NCBI RefSeq assembly: GCF_004834005.1
Contig: NZ_STFF01000017.1
Coordinates: 1-64,000 of the forward strand
Length of the DNA: 64,000 bases
DNA from: Niastella caeni
GTDB taxonomy: Bacteria > Bacteroidota > Bacteroidia > Chitinophagales > Chitinophagaceae
Reading direction: 5' to 3'
Of this stretch, positions 44,430-52,568 are shown in pieces. Position 1 is the stretch's first letter, and each line of letters starts with the position of its first letter. Below the pieces are notes generated by a model. The model was not told where the DNA came from. It did no database searches and saw only the letters and a program-made list of their open reading frames with translations. A program made the translations under genes and the position numbers.

Positions 44430-44828
44430 ATGGAAACGCCCAATATAATAAAGAGAAACTTATATTATACCCATGACCATGAATGGATAGATTTTCAGGG
44501 TTCTGTTGCATACGTTGGTGTTTGCAGCTTTAAACTATCTGGCATTAGGGAAATCCATAACATCAATCTCAATGAACTTTCAAACATGCTGAATCCAGGT
44601 GAGGTGATCTGCAGTATTCAATTCGATGATTACCTGATCAAGGTTCATATGCCGGTAGAAGGAAAAATTATCAGCTTTAACGACCTGTTGCTTACAGAAG
44701 AAAGAAATGTATTGCTTCTACAACCTGAGAATAACGGCTGGATCGCATTAGTTGCGCCCAGTAACCTGAATGATAAAGCAGGCCTGTTATCTCCTGAAGA
44801 ATACCAATTACGGCAAACTAAATATTGA
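44430..44828 (+). CDS. GcvH-like protein lacking the lipoyl lysine (132 residues)
   Basis: The fold signature of glycine-cleavage H protein is clear: 'YYTHDHEWIDFQGSVAYVGV' at the start, 'SGIREIHNINLNELSNMLNP' in the middle, and 'MPVEGKIISFNDLL' where true GcvH has the APVSGE turn. Counting back eight residues from that proline, as in authentic GcvH, the lipoyl-lysine position holds Asp67 (context 'CSIQFDDYLIKVHMP'). It therefore cannot carry lipoate in the normal way, and a role in glycine cleavage is unlikely. No gcvT or gcvP lies nearby. It sits between DUF983 and methyltransferase B. A carrier or scaffold function is speculation. Confidence 0.8.
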   Translation: METPNIIKRNLYYTHDHEWIDFQGSVAYVGVCSFKLSGIREIHNINLNELSNMLNPGEVICSIQFDDYLIKVHMPVEGKIISFNDLLLTEERNVLLLQPENNGWIALVAPSNLNDKAGLLSPEEYQLRQTKY

Positions 44829-44874
44829 TTAAAGAGAAAGAACTAAAACAGACAAAATACAACTACTCCGCATT

Positions 44875-45483
44875 ATGAAGCTTACTAATAAAATGCCGCT
44901 TCATTTGAAAGACTGGTTTACTACTGATGCCCAATTTCATCAACTTTATCCTGAGCCGGTCAGCGCACAGGCCCGTATGCATTGGTCACCGCTATACATA
45001 GCCCAAAAGGTCGTTTCTTATCTCGCTGTCAACGATGCAGTGAAAATACTAGACATCGGCAGCGGAGTTGGAAAATTCTGTTTAGCCGGCGCCTATTATA
45101 AACCATCGGTTTCATTTTTTGGTGTTGAGCAAAGAAAAAACCTGATAATACATGCAGAAGCTGCCCGAAAAAAACTCGGATTTCAAAACGTGCATTTTAT
45201 TCACCGGAATTTTACCCAGCTAAACCTGAACGAGTATGACCATTTTTATTTCTACAATGCTTTTTTTGAAAACCTCGACGGAACCGATAAGATAGACAAC
45301 GAGATCGTGTATTCGAATGAATTATATAACTATTACAGCATTTATCTGTATAATCAGTTAGAAAAAATGCGCATAGGCACCAAGGTGGCCACTTACTGCA
45401 GCTGGGGTGATGAAATACCACCCTGCTATCAGTTGGCAGAGGCACATTTCAATAACTTATTAAAATTTTGGATAAAAATTTGA
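44875..45483 (+). CDS. Class I SAM-dependent methyltransferase B (202 residues)
   Basis: Clear paralogue of methyltransferase A: 'DWFTTDAQFHQLYPEPVSAQ', motif I 'ILDIGSGVGKFC' at the same position (Asp60), 'FFGVEQRKNLIIHAEAARKK', 'YDHFYFYNAFFENLDGTDKI', and the same C-terminal ending 'LLKFWIKI'. The two share every main motif but differ through the middle of the C-terminal half, so the duplication is not recent. Same operon, 46 bases after the GcvH-like gene. Substrate unknown. Confidence 0.85.
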   Translation: MKLTNKMPLHLKDWFTTDAQFHQLYPEPVSAQARMHWSPLYIAQKVVSYLAVNDAVKILDIGSGVGKFCLAGAYYKPSVSFFGVEQRKNLIIHAEAARKKLGFQNVHFIHRNFTQLNLNEYDHFYFYNAFFENLDGTDKIDNEIVYSNELYNYYSIYLYNQLEKMRIGTKVATYCSWGDEIPPCYQLAEAHFNNLLKFWIKI

Positions 45484-45667
45484 CTCTTTACTAAGCGGTA
45501 TATAGATCGCTGAATATTTCCTACCCTGTTTGAAAAACAGGTCTGCAAGGCTCGTTTATCATCCCTACCCATGATGTCTGGAAGGGCTGTTGTGAGAATG
45601 CAATAAGCCCCTAAATAAATGAAACAGCCCTCCAGGCTCATTTAATTTTCGAAGAAGATTAAAAGAA

Positions 45668-45841
45668 ATGAACAACTCAAACAACCTTAATAATGAAAAA
45701 ATAACCGGGATTATCCTGGATGTTTTTATCAGTATACTGATAGCTTTCCCATTTAATTTCATTGACTATCGAACGGCATTATCTGTTGGTGTTATTTGCA
45801 TTATTATATTATTATCACGACGGTTCATTAAGGTACCATAA
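45668..45841 (+). CDS. Small membrane protein (57 residues)
   Basis: The frame ATG 45668 to TAA 45839 encodes 57 residues with two hydrophobic stretches ('IILDVFISILIAFPF' and 'SVGVICIIILLS') and a basic end ('RRFIKVP'). The clean start, two well-separated helices and position between methyltransferase B and the SulP gene suggest a real small membrane protein. Not a recognised family. Confidence 0.5.
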   Translation: MNNSNNLNNEKITGIILDVFISILIAFPFNFIDYRTALSVGVICIIILLSRRFIKVP

Positions 45842-45885
45842 AAACCAAAATTGAAAATGCCTGACGATTCCTTATACAAAAGCAG

Positions 45886-47424
45886 GTGAAACGAACATTA
45901 AAATATTACAGGATCATGTGGCTGCGGCATGATTTCGCAGCAGGTCTTTCCGTTTTCCTGGTAGCGCTGCCGCTTTGCCTGGGCATCGCCCTGGCATCCG
46001 GGGCTCCCATGTATGCAGGGCTTTTATCTGGAATGATTGGAGGAATTATCGTTGCGGCTATCAGTAAATCGCCACTGGCGGTATCTGGCCCCGCAGCGGG
46101 ACTAACAACCATAGTGGCTGCCTACCTGCTCTCGTTGGGTAACTACCAGATTTTCCTGTTGGCAGTTATTATTGCAGGCGCATTCCAGGTATTACTGGGG
46201 TTATTAAAATTAGGCTCAATAGCTAATTATTTTCCATCGTCTGTAATAAAAGGAATGTTGGCAGCAATTGGTATAATGCTCATTGCAAAACAAATTCCAT
46301 TAGCCCTGGGATATGACAGACCCGACTTTTGGACAAGCGATTTCTTGAACCTGTTCTCTTCCGGAAATATTACGGAGTTCAGTCACCATATGAGTAATGC
46401 CTCATTGATTATTGCCGCATTTTCACTGCTATTACGGGTATTGATGCGACGATCTTTTGCAAAAAAAGTTCACTTCATACCTGCACCGTTATTGATAGTT
46501 TGCCTGGGCATACTGTTTTCTCTTTTCTTTACAAATACAGCTGGGTTTTTAGCATTGGAAAAGCCCCAGTTGGTCAACATTCCTCCGGGTAAATTTTCAA
46601 ACCTTACCTTTCCTGAATTTAACCGGCTTTTCTCTAATCTGCAAATCTGGAAAGCTGGCATGGTGATCGGGTTGCTGGCTACAATGGAGACCCTTTTATG
46701 TATCGAAGCTATTGATAAACTGGACAAACATAATCGAATCACCCCAGTGAACAGAGAATTGATCGCCCAGGGCATTGGCAATATGACCTGTGGCCTTGTG
46801 GGTGCAATTCCTTTAACCGCAGTAGTTGTTCGCGGCGCGGCCAATGTAGATGCGGGCGCAAGGACAAAAATGTCTGCCATTACCCATGGAGTATTGCTAT
46901 TGCTGGCAGTTGTATTGCTCCCTTTTGTATTAAACCTGATCCCTTATGCTTCCCTTTCTGCCATTCTGCTTATTACCGGGTATAACCTTACCCAACCTAA
47001 ACTGTATAAAAATATGTTTAGCCTGGGTTGGAAGCAATTCCTGCCATTTATACTGACCATTATAATGATACTGGTAACCGACCTTTTAATTGGTGTAAGC
47101 ATAGGATTATTACTGTCTGTTTATTTTATCATTCAAAATAACTTCAAAGCAGAATACAAAATCACCAGAACAGTTATACAGGGCATTGAAACAGAAGTGA
47201 TCAAATTGAATAGTAATGTAACTTTCCTAAACAAGGTAAAACTAAAAAAAGTACTGGATGAAGTTTCAGAGCACAGTGTTTTGACTATCGATGGCAGCAA
47301 CTGCAATTTCATTGACTACGACATCCTGGAAATAATCAGCGAGTTTGAAAATAAGGCGAAAGACAGGCATATTACATTATATACCATAAACATTGAAAAG
47401 GTCAATGTAACTGCGATACATTAA
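45886..47424 (+). CDS. SulP-family inorganic anion transporter with STAS-like domain (512 residues)
   Basis: SulP signature 'AGLSVFLVALPLCLGIALAS' with 'GPAAGLTTIVAAYLLSLG' and 'LLATMETLLCIEAIDKL' in the transport core; about 12 membrane helices to residue ~425. A C-terminal STAS-like domain follows ('VIKLNSNVTFLNKVKLKKVL', 'VLTIDGSNCNFIDYDILEII'). The family moves sulfate, bicarbonate or related anions across the inner membrane. No carbonic anhydrase gene adjoins, so substrate is open. The start codon is GTG 45886; the alternative ATG at 45916 lies only 10 codons downstream. Confidence 0.93.
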   Translation: MKRTLKYYRIMWLRHDFAAGLSVFLVALPLCLGIALASGAPMYAGLLSGMIGGIIVAAISKSPLAVSGPAAGLTTIVAAYLLSLGNYQIFLLAVIIAGAFQVLLGLLKLGSIANYFPSSVIKGMLAAIGIMLIAKQIPLALGYDRPDFWTSDFLNLFSSGNITEFSHHMSNASLIIAAFSLLLRVLMRRSFAKKVHFIPAPLLIVCLGILFSLFFTNTAGFLALEKPQLVNIPPGKFSNLTFPEFNRLFSNLQIWKAGMVIGLLATMETLLCIEAIDKLDKHNRITPVNRELIAQGIGNMTCGLVGAIPLTAVVVRGAANVDAGARTKMSAITHGVLLLLAVVLLPFVLNLIPYASLSAILLITGYNLTQPKLYKNMFSLGWKQFLPFILTIIMILVTDLLIGVSIGLLLSVYFIIQNNFKAEYKITRTVIQGIETEVIKLNSNVTFLNKVKLKKVLDEVSEHSVLTIDGSNCNFIDYDILEIISEFENKAKDRHITLYTINIEKVNVTAIH

Positions 47425-47686
47425 TCCGGCACAGGCAACGCTCTTTCAGGAGTAATATGCTGTAACAATTTATTTTAGACAAGAATTGACCTGGATTATC
47501 ACTTTTCGACCAGCAATCAGATTGACCCTGTAATTTTGCTTCCGTGAAATAAAAATATTTACTTTTGTTGGGAACCTGATCCATTGTAACTGTGATTATG
47601 ATTGGCGAAGCCTTACGATCAGCTAAGTCAATTATTCTTTCTTTAAACCAGCGACTTTTAATTTCTCGCTCTTCCTCCCAATCCAT
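47402..47686 (-). CDS. Possible small protein of unknown function (94 residues)
   Basis: The minus-strand frame opens with 'MDWEEEREIKSRWFKERIID', continues plausibly ('SPIIITVTMDQVPNKSKYFY'), and then becomes Cys- and Leu-rich, less protein-like. It overlaps the 3' end of the SulP gene by 23 bases and fills the 313-bp gap before the next gene. It may be real at its N-terminal half and decayed after. Low certainty. Confidence 0.3.
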   Translation of the reverse strand: MDWEEEREIKSRWFKERIIDLADRKASPIIITVTMDQVPNKSKYFYFTEAKLQGQSDCWSKSDNPGQFLSKINCYSILLLKERCLCRINVSQLH

Positions 47687-47737
47687 ATCTTATTTCTTAT
47701 TAGAACAACGCTGTTGTAAAATCTAAAACAAAAAGTT

Positions 47738-48991
47738 ATGCGCAATATGTTAAGATATGTGTTGATGCTTGCTGTCTTCCCGGTTTCTGTTATCGGTCAG
47801 TCAGATCAAACCACCTATGCCATCACATCTGTCAACAAGGGAAGCAACGATTGGATCGCCTTACGGACCCTGAATATGAGTACGGGGAAGTTAAGCCAGA
47901 TGCTGTTAAACATGAACGACAGAGGGGAACTTCAATACGATATGGCTACGCACCAGCTTAAGGATAACATAGTCTGGCCTGTTTTGCCCTTTCCAATAAT
48001 GGCTAATAATGCTGCGGCGCCCAAAGTAAACACCGGAGTTGCAGCCATTGCCTTTGACCAAAGGACAAACCGGCTGTTCTATGTTGCCATGAACGATGAC
48101 ATGCTGAGGTATATCGATCTTTCCACCATGAAGGCATATGCCGACCCGGAGTTGTCTTTCAGCAAGGCAGGCAATTATACATTTAAAAGCAACAATCCGA
48201 TTAGCAGGCTGGTAATAACGCCTGATGGGTATGGATATACTATTACAACCGACAACAATCGCCTGATTCGGTTTACCACAAATAACAAGCCTTCTTTTAC
48301 CGACATGGGCGAGTTGAAAGATGATCCCCGCAACAAGGAAATGTCAATACTCAATACCTGTAGCAACCTTGGCGGCGATATGGTTGCCGATGATGCAGGC
48401 AACCTTTATCTCATTACTGCCAGCAACCACGTTTATAAGATCGAGATCAAAACCAGGCTGGCAACCTATCTTGCAACAATTGCAAAATTACCGGCTACAT
48501 TTACGACCAACGGAGCTGCCATAAACGAAAATGGGAACCTGCTTGTAAGCAGTTCAATATACACAGAAGCCTCTTTTATAGTTGACCATAAAAGCTGGCA
48601 GGCATCGCCTTCGCCCGCAATACAGCACCTGTATGGCATCGCCGATCTGGCAAGCAGTAATGTGTTACCCATAAAAAAATCCACCCCTTCGGTCATATTA
48701 TTTGGCAGGCCACTTCTAAAAACCGGTAATATCAAAGTATATCCCAATCCTGTGTTGTTTGATGAAGTGAATATTCAATTCAATGATCTGCCCACCGGTA
48801 GGTATATAATTGAATTGGCAGATCCATTTGGAAGAAAAGTAATTCAACAGAAAGTAAAGCTGACAAGACAAAGACAAACCGAACTAATACAGATCCCTAA
48901 AATCACAGCACAGGCTTTCTACTATATACGCATCTTGAATGAAAGGAATGCTGTGGTAAGTACGCACAAGCTGGCGATAGAAAGGTGGTAG
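47738..48991 (+). CDS. Secreted protein with T9SS sorting domain (417 residues)
   Basis: Signal peptide 'MRNMLRYVLMLAVFPVSVIG'. The middle region reads as a beta-propeller of unknown ligand ('AIAFDQRTNRLFYVAMNDDM', 'RLVITPDGYGYTITTDNNRL', 'GDMVADDAGNLYLITASNHV'). The last ~85 residues are a type A T9SS sorting domain ('IKVYPNPVLFDEVNIQFNDL', 'GRYIIELADPFGRKVI', 'FYYIRILNERNAVV'). Exported to the surface. Terminator at 49051. Confidence 0.88.
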   Translation: MRNMLRYVLMLAVFPVSVIGQSDQTTYAITSVNKGSNDWIALRTLNMSTGKLSQMLLNMNDRGELQYDMATHQLKDNIVWPVLPFPIMANNAAAPKVNTGVAAIAFDQRTNRLFYVAMNDDMLRYIDLSTMKAYADPELSFSKAGNYTFKSNNPISRLVITPDGYGYTITTDNNRLIRFTTNNKPSFTDMGELKDDPRNKEMSILNTCSNLGGDMVADDAGNLYLITASNHVYKIEIKTRLATYLATIAKLPATFTTNGAAINENGNLLVSSSIYTEASFIVDHKSWQASPSPAIQHLYGIADLASSNVLPIKKSTPSVILFGRPLLKTGNIKVYPNPVLFDEVNIQFNDLPTGRYIIELADPFGRKVIQQKVKLTRQRQTELIQIPKITAQAFYYIRILNERNAVVSTHKLAIERW

Positions 48992-49050
48992 TTTTTGTGA
49001 GCTTCTATAATTATGGTTTATGTTGCGGTATCTATCGGGTACATCAACCT

Positions 49051-49088
49051 AAAGGGCCTTCAAATTCAACAATTTGAAGGCTCTTTTT
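49051..49088. terminator. 16-bp hairpin terminator
   Basis: AAAGGGCCTTCAAATT pairs along its length with AATTTGAAGGCTCTTT (one G-T wobble), followed by Ts. The stem core (GCCTTCAAAT) matches the hairpin at 42201-42232, and both lie beside tRNA-3'-end-like sequence. Confidence 0.85.
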
Positions 49089-49094
49089 AATTTT

Positions 49095-49118
49095 AGCCGG
49101 GCAGACTTTGAACCCGAT
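49095..49118 (-). other. Possible tRNA 3'-end scrap
   Basis: The minus strand reads TCGGGTTCAAAGTCTGCCCG and then GCTA, which resembles a T-arm plus acceptor end of a tRNA, immediately upstream of the hairpin on that strand. T-stem pairing is poor. Supported mainly by the parallel arrangement at 42201-42290. Confidence 0.25.
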
Positions 49119-49210
49119 TATATCAAAATGGCAACATCAATATTTATTAATCTTTAAGCGTGTAACTTAGTACCGGGTTTTTATGTAACAATGAATAAAC
49201 CAGATTGCTA

Positions 49211-49218
49211 TAAATTTG
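49211..49218 (+). promoter_or_regulatory. Bacteroidota-type -7 element TAAATTTG
   Basis: TAAATTTG lies 23 bases before the ATG of the TPR/HTH gene at 49242. No good -33 TTTG was found at the usual spacing. Confidence 0.45.
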
Positions 49219-49241
49219 TTGTAACGTTTTAATAACAGCAA

Positions 49242-50996
49242 ATGATGCGCCTGAATAAAACGCCATACCTGCTATTGATATTATTTGTCTTTCTTCAACA
49301 AAACGTTCCTGCATTTTCACAAAACAAATCTCTGCCACTGGAAAAATGGGTAAAAATTTTAGATGCCGATGATGATACGCTCAATAAAAACTTTACCGAG
49401 ATCGTAGAAATATTACAGAAAACAGACACTACCATTGTTTTCCGAACTTTAAATGAGCTCGAAAAAAAAGGCGCCCGGGAAGGACCGTATTTTCAGGTGC
49501 GCATAAAACACCTTCGGGCTATTATGCTATGGAAAATACGCGACAAGGCGGCAAAGGATTCCATCATACAACTAATGAAGCCTGCATTGCAACAGGCTTA
49601 TGCCATAAATGACGATCATCTGATCGCAAATGTGAGCTGGTGGTATGGAGAAACGATGTTTTTCTGCAATCAAATTGAACTATCATCAATGTATTGTTTA
49701 AATGCGGTTGAAATTCTTGATAAAAAAGGAATAACCGCTGAATCAAACAAATACCAGTTTCTTGGAGAGCTTTATTATCTCACTCGCGACCTTGACAAGG
49801 GTATCTATTACATTCGCCGGTCTATTAAAAATGAAAAAGACACGTCGCGTGATGCAAGAGTAAATACGATGAGCCGCTGGAATACGATAGCCCTTTGCTG
49901 GCGTAAAATTGGCAACTACGATTCTGCCTTTCATTATTTTGATATTGCCATGCAAATGGCAGAGGCGTTAAATTCTGAAGTTTGGAAGGGAATTATTTCG
50001 GGAAATAAGGGATACGTCTATTTCTTACAAAAAAAATACGACATCGCTAAACCATTGCTTGAATATGACTACCGCGCCAGTATACAGCATGACGAAATTG
50101 CCAATGCGGCCCATGCGTTGCAAATGATAGCGAGACTCAATTTAATGCAGGGCAAAAAAGACAGCGCATTGCTGCAGGTGAAGGAATCTCTGCGAATGCT
50201 TCAACAACAACCCCACCCCCTGCCCTATTACCTTCAAGATGTGTATTATGCCACGGCGGATGTATATCGTGTACTGGGCAACAACGACAGTTTTTATCAC
50301 TATACACAATTATACAATAACCTCCACGATTCTATAGAACGGGCCGTTGCCAACAGCCGGCTGGAAATTGCCCGGCTTAGACTCGACAATCAGTCGAATA
50401 TTTCTGAGATCCGTGATCTTCAAAAAGAAAAAGACGCCCAAACACGAGAGCGTAATTACATTATCGCCGCCATTGTTTTTGCTGCCATTGTGGGTTTACT
50501 TATTCTCAATCGCCAGCGTTTGAAATCCAGGTTTCAGCGCCAATTGGCTTTTCAGCATAAGGTTGCGGCCGAAAATGAACTGACCGCAGCAAAAGAGCAA
50601 CTGGAAATGTTTACCCAAAGCATTATTGAAAAAACGATGGTTATAGAACAGTTGGAACAGCAGATAGCAACCAAACCATTCACCGATGAACAGCAGCAGC
50701 TTGCCAGCGAACTTAGCCGGCAAACCATACTTACCGAAGAAGACTGGGAAAAATTTAAGACGCTTTTCGAAAAAATATATCCGGGCTTTTTTTTAAAACT
50801 CAAGGAAATGGTACCCGACATTACTGTAGCCGAGCAGCGCATGGCAGCGCTAATCCGGTTGCATCTGAACACCAAACAAATGGCGTCCATGCTCGGCATT
50901 TCTACTGATAGCGTTTATAAAATCAGGCAACGTCTCCGCAAGCGGCTGCAACTGGATGATGAGTTAGCCACAGAAACGTTTCTGACCAAAATTTAA
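49242..50996 (+). CDS. TPR-repeat membrane regulator with C-terminal HTH (584 residues)
   Basis: Signal peptide ending '...QQNVPAFSQNK', then tetratricopeptide-like repeats over about residues 60-370 ('NTIALCWRKIGNYDSAFHYF', 'GNKGYVYFLQKKYDIAKPLL'). One membrane helix follows ('YIIAAIVFAAIVGLLIL', about 406-422), then a cytoplasmic coiled coil and a C-terminal helix-turn-helix ('QRMAALIRLHLNTKQMASML', 'GISTDSVYKIRQRLRKRL'). This fits the Bacteroidota one-component membrane regulators that sense with TPRs outside and bind DNA inside. Ligand and targets unknown. Confidence 0.85.
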   Translation: MMRLNKTPYLLLILFVFLQQNVPAFSQNKSLPLEKWVKILDADDDTLNKNFTEIVEILQKTDTTIVFRTLNELEKKGAREGPYFQVRIKHLRAIMLWKIRDKAAKDSIIQLMKPALQQAYAINDDHLIANVSWWYGETMFFCNQIELSSMYCLNAVEILDKKGITAESNKYQFLGELYYLTRDLDKGIYYIRRSIKNEKDTSRDARVNTMSRWNTIALCWRKIGNYDSAFHYFDIAMQMAEALNSEVWKGIISGNKGYVYFLQKKYDIAKPLLEYDYRASIQHDEIANAAHALQMIARLNLMQGKKDSALLQVKESLRMLQQQPHPLPYYLQDVYYATADVYRVLGNNDSFYHYTQLYNNLHDSIERAVANSRLEIARLRLDNQSNISEIRDLQKEKDAQTRERNYIIAAIVFAAIVGLLILNRQRLKSRFQRQLAFQHKVAAENELTAAKEQLEMFTQSIIEKTMVIEQLEQQIATKPFTDEQQQLASELSRQTILTEEDWEKFKTLFEKIYPGFFLKLKEMVPDITVAEQRMAALIRLHLNTKQMASMLGISTDSVYKIRQRLRKRLQLDDELATETFLTKI

Positions 50997-51152
50997 CCAG
51001 CCTGTGTTTAAATCCCTCTCCTGAAAGGGTTTATGAAAATATGTCCAATTTTTGTCCAGTCGGTGTCAGGCTTTTGTCAGCCTCCGTATTTGGACCTCGC
51101 ACCTGTATGCAGGTATATTCGCTTTAACAAAATGGCAGACGCCTGAATTTCC

Positions 51153-51332
51153 ATGAAGAAAAAAAATTGGTTCCTGCTCATTATTATTCTTACAGCAGGG
51201 TTGCTGATCGCAATTGTTTTCTGGATCTATGCTAAAAGAATTGAGCAGATTGAAAATAAGATGATCCGCGCCAGTATATCAGACCACTGCGTTCCAGCGC
51301 CCGCCGATCCCCCCTATTTTGAGATCTTGTGA
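51153..51332 (+). CDS. Small single-span membrane protein (59 residues)
   Basis: ATG 51153 to TGA 51330: 'MKKKNWFLLIIILTAGLLIA', an uncleaved-type anchor continuing to 'IVFWIYAKR', then a charged helix and a Pro-rich end ('VPAPADPPYFEIL'). Good start (lysines then hydrophobic run). Located between the TPR regulator and the AraC-like sensor. Unknown function. Confidence 0.5.
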   Translation: MKKKNWFLLIIILTAGLLIAIVFWIYAKRIEQIENKMIRASISDHCVPAPADPPYFEIL

Positions 51333-51372
51333 TAATTTTTCTATTCAAAAACGTCTTATAAACCAGTATAAA

Positions 51373-51963
51373 ATGAACAACGCACATCAATTTTCCGTTC
51401 AGGTAAAAAGCATATATGATCCGGCGGATTGCAATAGCATTTCTGAGACAGAAACAAACAGCGACGGAAGGAAGATCTCCTTTTCAATAGTAGATTCTAC
51501 GGAGATGGAGCTTTTTCCACTCATGAGCCCTGCGGAAACAGATGATGCAGCCATCCTATACATTGAGAAAGGCGAAGTTACCCTGGTGCTGGATATGAAA
51601 AAATTCAAACTTTCCAAAGGGATGCTTCTTTACAAGATTCCCAAAGTGACCGTTCAGCTACTAAGCTTTAGTGACGATTGCCATTTTAAAGTTTTTTGCT
51701 TTGCGCCTCAATTTGAAATTGCCGGCGGAATGCCCATAACACACCTTAATACTATTACAGCAATAGCTTCCAATAATCCTGTTGTTATTCCTGATACTTT
51801 AACTGCAGCGACAGTTACTGTTTTGTTCTGGCTGCTTCAGAAGAAGTTAGGTTGGAGTGAAATAACGCCATCGGGCGATGAAACAATTCAACATGTATTT
51901 AGTCTTTTGATACTGGAGCTTGTTTCCTCATTTAAAAGAAATATAGCAGATAATCCTTGTTGA
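51373..51963 (+). CDS. AraC-type cupin sensor domain without DNA-binding domain (196 residues)
   Basis: The start is the ATG at 51373 (MNNAHQFSVQVKSIY). The protein looks like the N-terminal ligand-binding half of an AraC regulator: a cupin-like sheet 'DDAAILYIEKGEVTLVLDM', 'KLSKGMLLYKIPKVTVQLLS', 'FKVFCFAPQFEIAGG', then the linker helices 'HVFSLLILELVSSFKRNI'. It stops where the two helix-turn-helix motifs would begin, and no AraC HTH is seen in the following sequence. It is either a free-standing sensor or a truncated regulator. Confidence 0.6.
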   Translation: MNNAHQFSVQVKSIYDPADCNSISETETNSDGRKISFSIVDSTEMELFPLMSPAETDDAAILYIEKGEVTLVLDMKKFKLSKGMLLYKIPKVTVQLLSFSDDCHFKVFCFAPQFEIAGGMPITHLNTITAIASNNPVVIPDTLTAATVTVLFWLLQKKLGWSEITPSGDETIQHVFSLLILELVSSFKRNIADNPC

Positions 51964-52028
51964 TATTGACGACCCATGAAAACTAAAAAATTAAAATCCT
52001 GTTGACCCTTGAAATTTTAAAAGCAGAA

Positions 52029-52056
52029 AGCCGCAGAGAATACATTCTCTGCGGCT
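52029..52056. terminator. Perfect 12-bp hairpin between convergent genes
   Basis: AGCCGCAGAGAA (52029-52040) and its exact complement TTCTCTGCGGCT (52045-52056) with a 4-base loop. The flanks (52009-52079) resemble those of the hairpin at 53403-53474. Confidence 0.8.
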
Positions 52057-52078
52057 CCTGCATTATAGCGGCTGTAAA

Positions 52079-52384
52079 TTAGTTCTTTCTTAAATTAAAT
52101 AATAATGCACCTCCACTTTTAGGAAACCCGGTACCAGGTTGGAAGGTAACGTTTGTAAAATCAGGATGATCTCCATTGTCAGATGACATCAAAACGGCGC
52201 ACTCATTGCCAGAACCAAGGCAAATTATGTCAGAATCCGATTTTGTATAATTTGTTGCAATTTTTCTTTCACTTTCCGACTGCGCACCATCATACAGATA
52301 AAGTGTAGCCTCTTTTTTAACAGTGAAAGCAGTGAAACCAACTGCCAAAACAATGGCGGACGCACTTAATAAATACTTTTTCAT
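52079..52384 (-). CDS. Small exported protein, DUF6520-like (101 residues)
   Basis: Signal peptide 'MKKYLLSASAIVLAVGFTAF'. The short mature part has a single pair of cysteines ('DIICLGSGNECAVLMSSDNG') and no known catalytic motif. The length, signal and Cys-x6-Cys region fit small DUF6520-like proteins of Bacteroidota (moderate confidence in family). It lies 184 bases downstream of a MauE-like gene on the same strand. The cysteine pair and a redox-associated membrane neighbour suggest a disulfide-dependent product (inference). Confidence 0.65.
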   Translation of the reverse strand: MKKYLLSASAIVLAVGFTAFTVKKEATLYLYDGAQSESERKIATNYTKSDSDIICLGSGNECAVLMSSDNGDHPDFTNVTFQPGTGFPKSGGALLFNLRKN

Positions 52385-52450
52385 AAAATGTGATTTTTAA
52401 GTTTAATGATCGCCTACTCTCTTAAACAGGTTTTCGGCTCTCCCTGATTT

Positions 52451-52506
52451 ACCACCATAGCGGCGGTGGTGTCCGTTTACAACCTGAGCTGCGCAACTCC
52501 GGTTGT
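52451..52506 (-). ncRNA. Structured leader with two hairpins
   Basis: On the minus strand, upstream of the small exported protein, two stems stand out: ACAACC (52479-52484) with GGTTGT (52501-52506), extended by a GAG/CTC pairing, and ACCACC (52451-52456) with GGTGGT (52465-52470). Together they occupy much of the 184-base gap before the 52384 start. There is no T-run, so this is not a terminator. A regulatory leader is possible. Confidence 0.35.
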
Positions 52507-52568
52507 ATTGTTGGAACCAACAAGTAAAATTGTATTACGAATTTTCAGTAAAAAACAAAGAATCTTAG

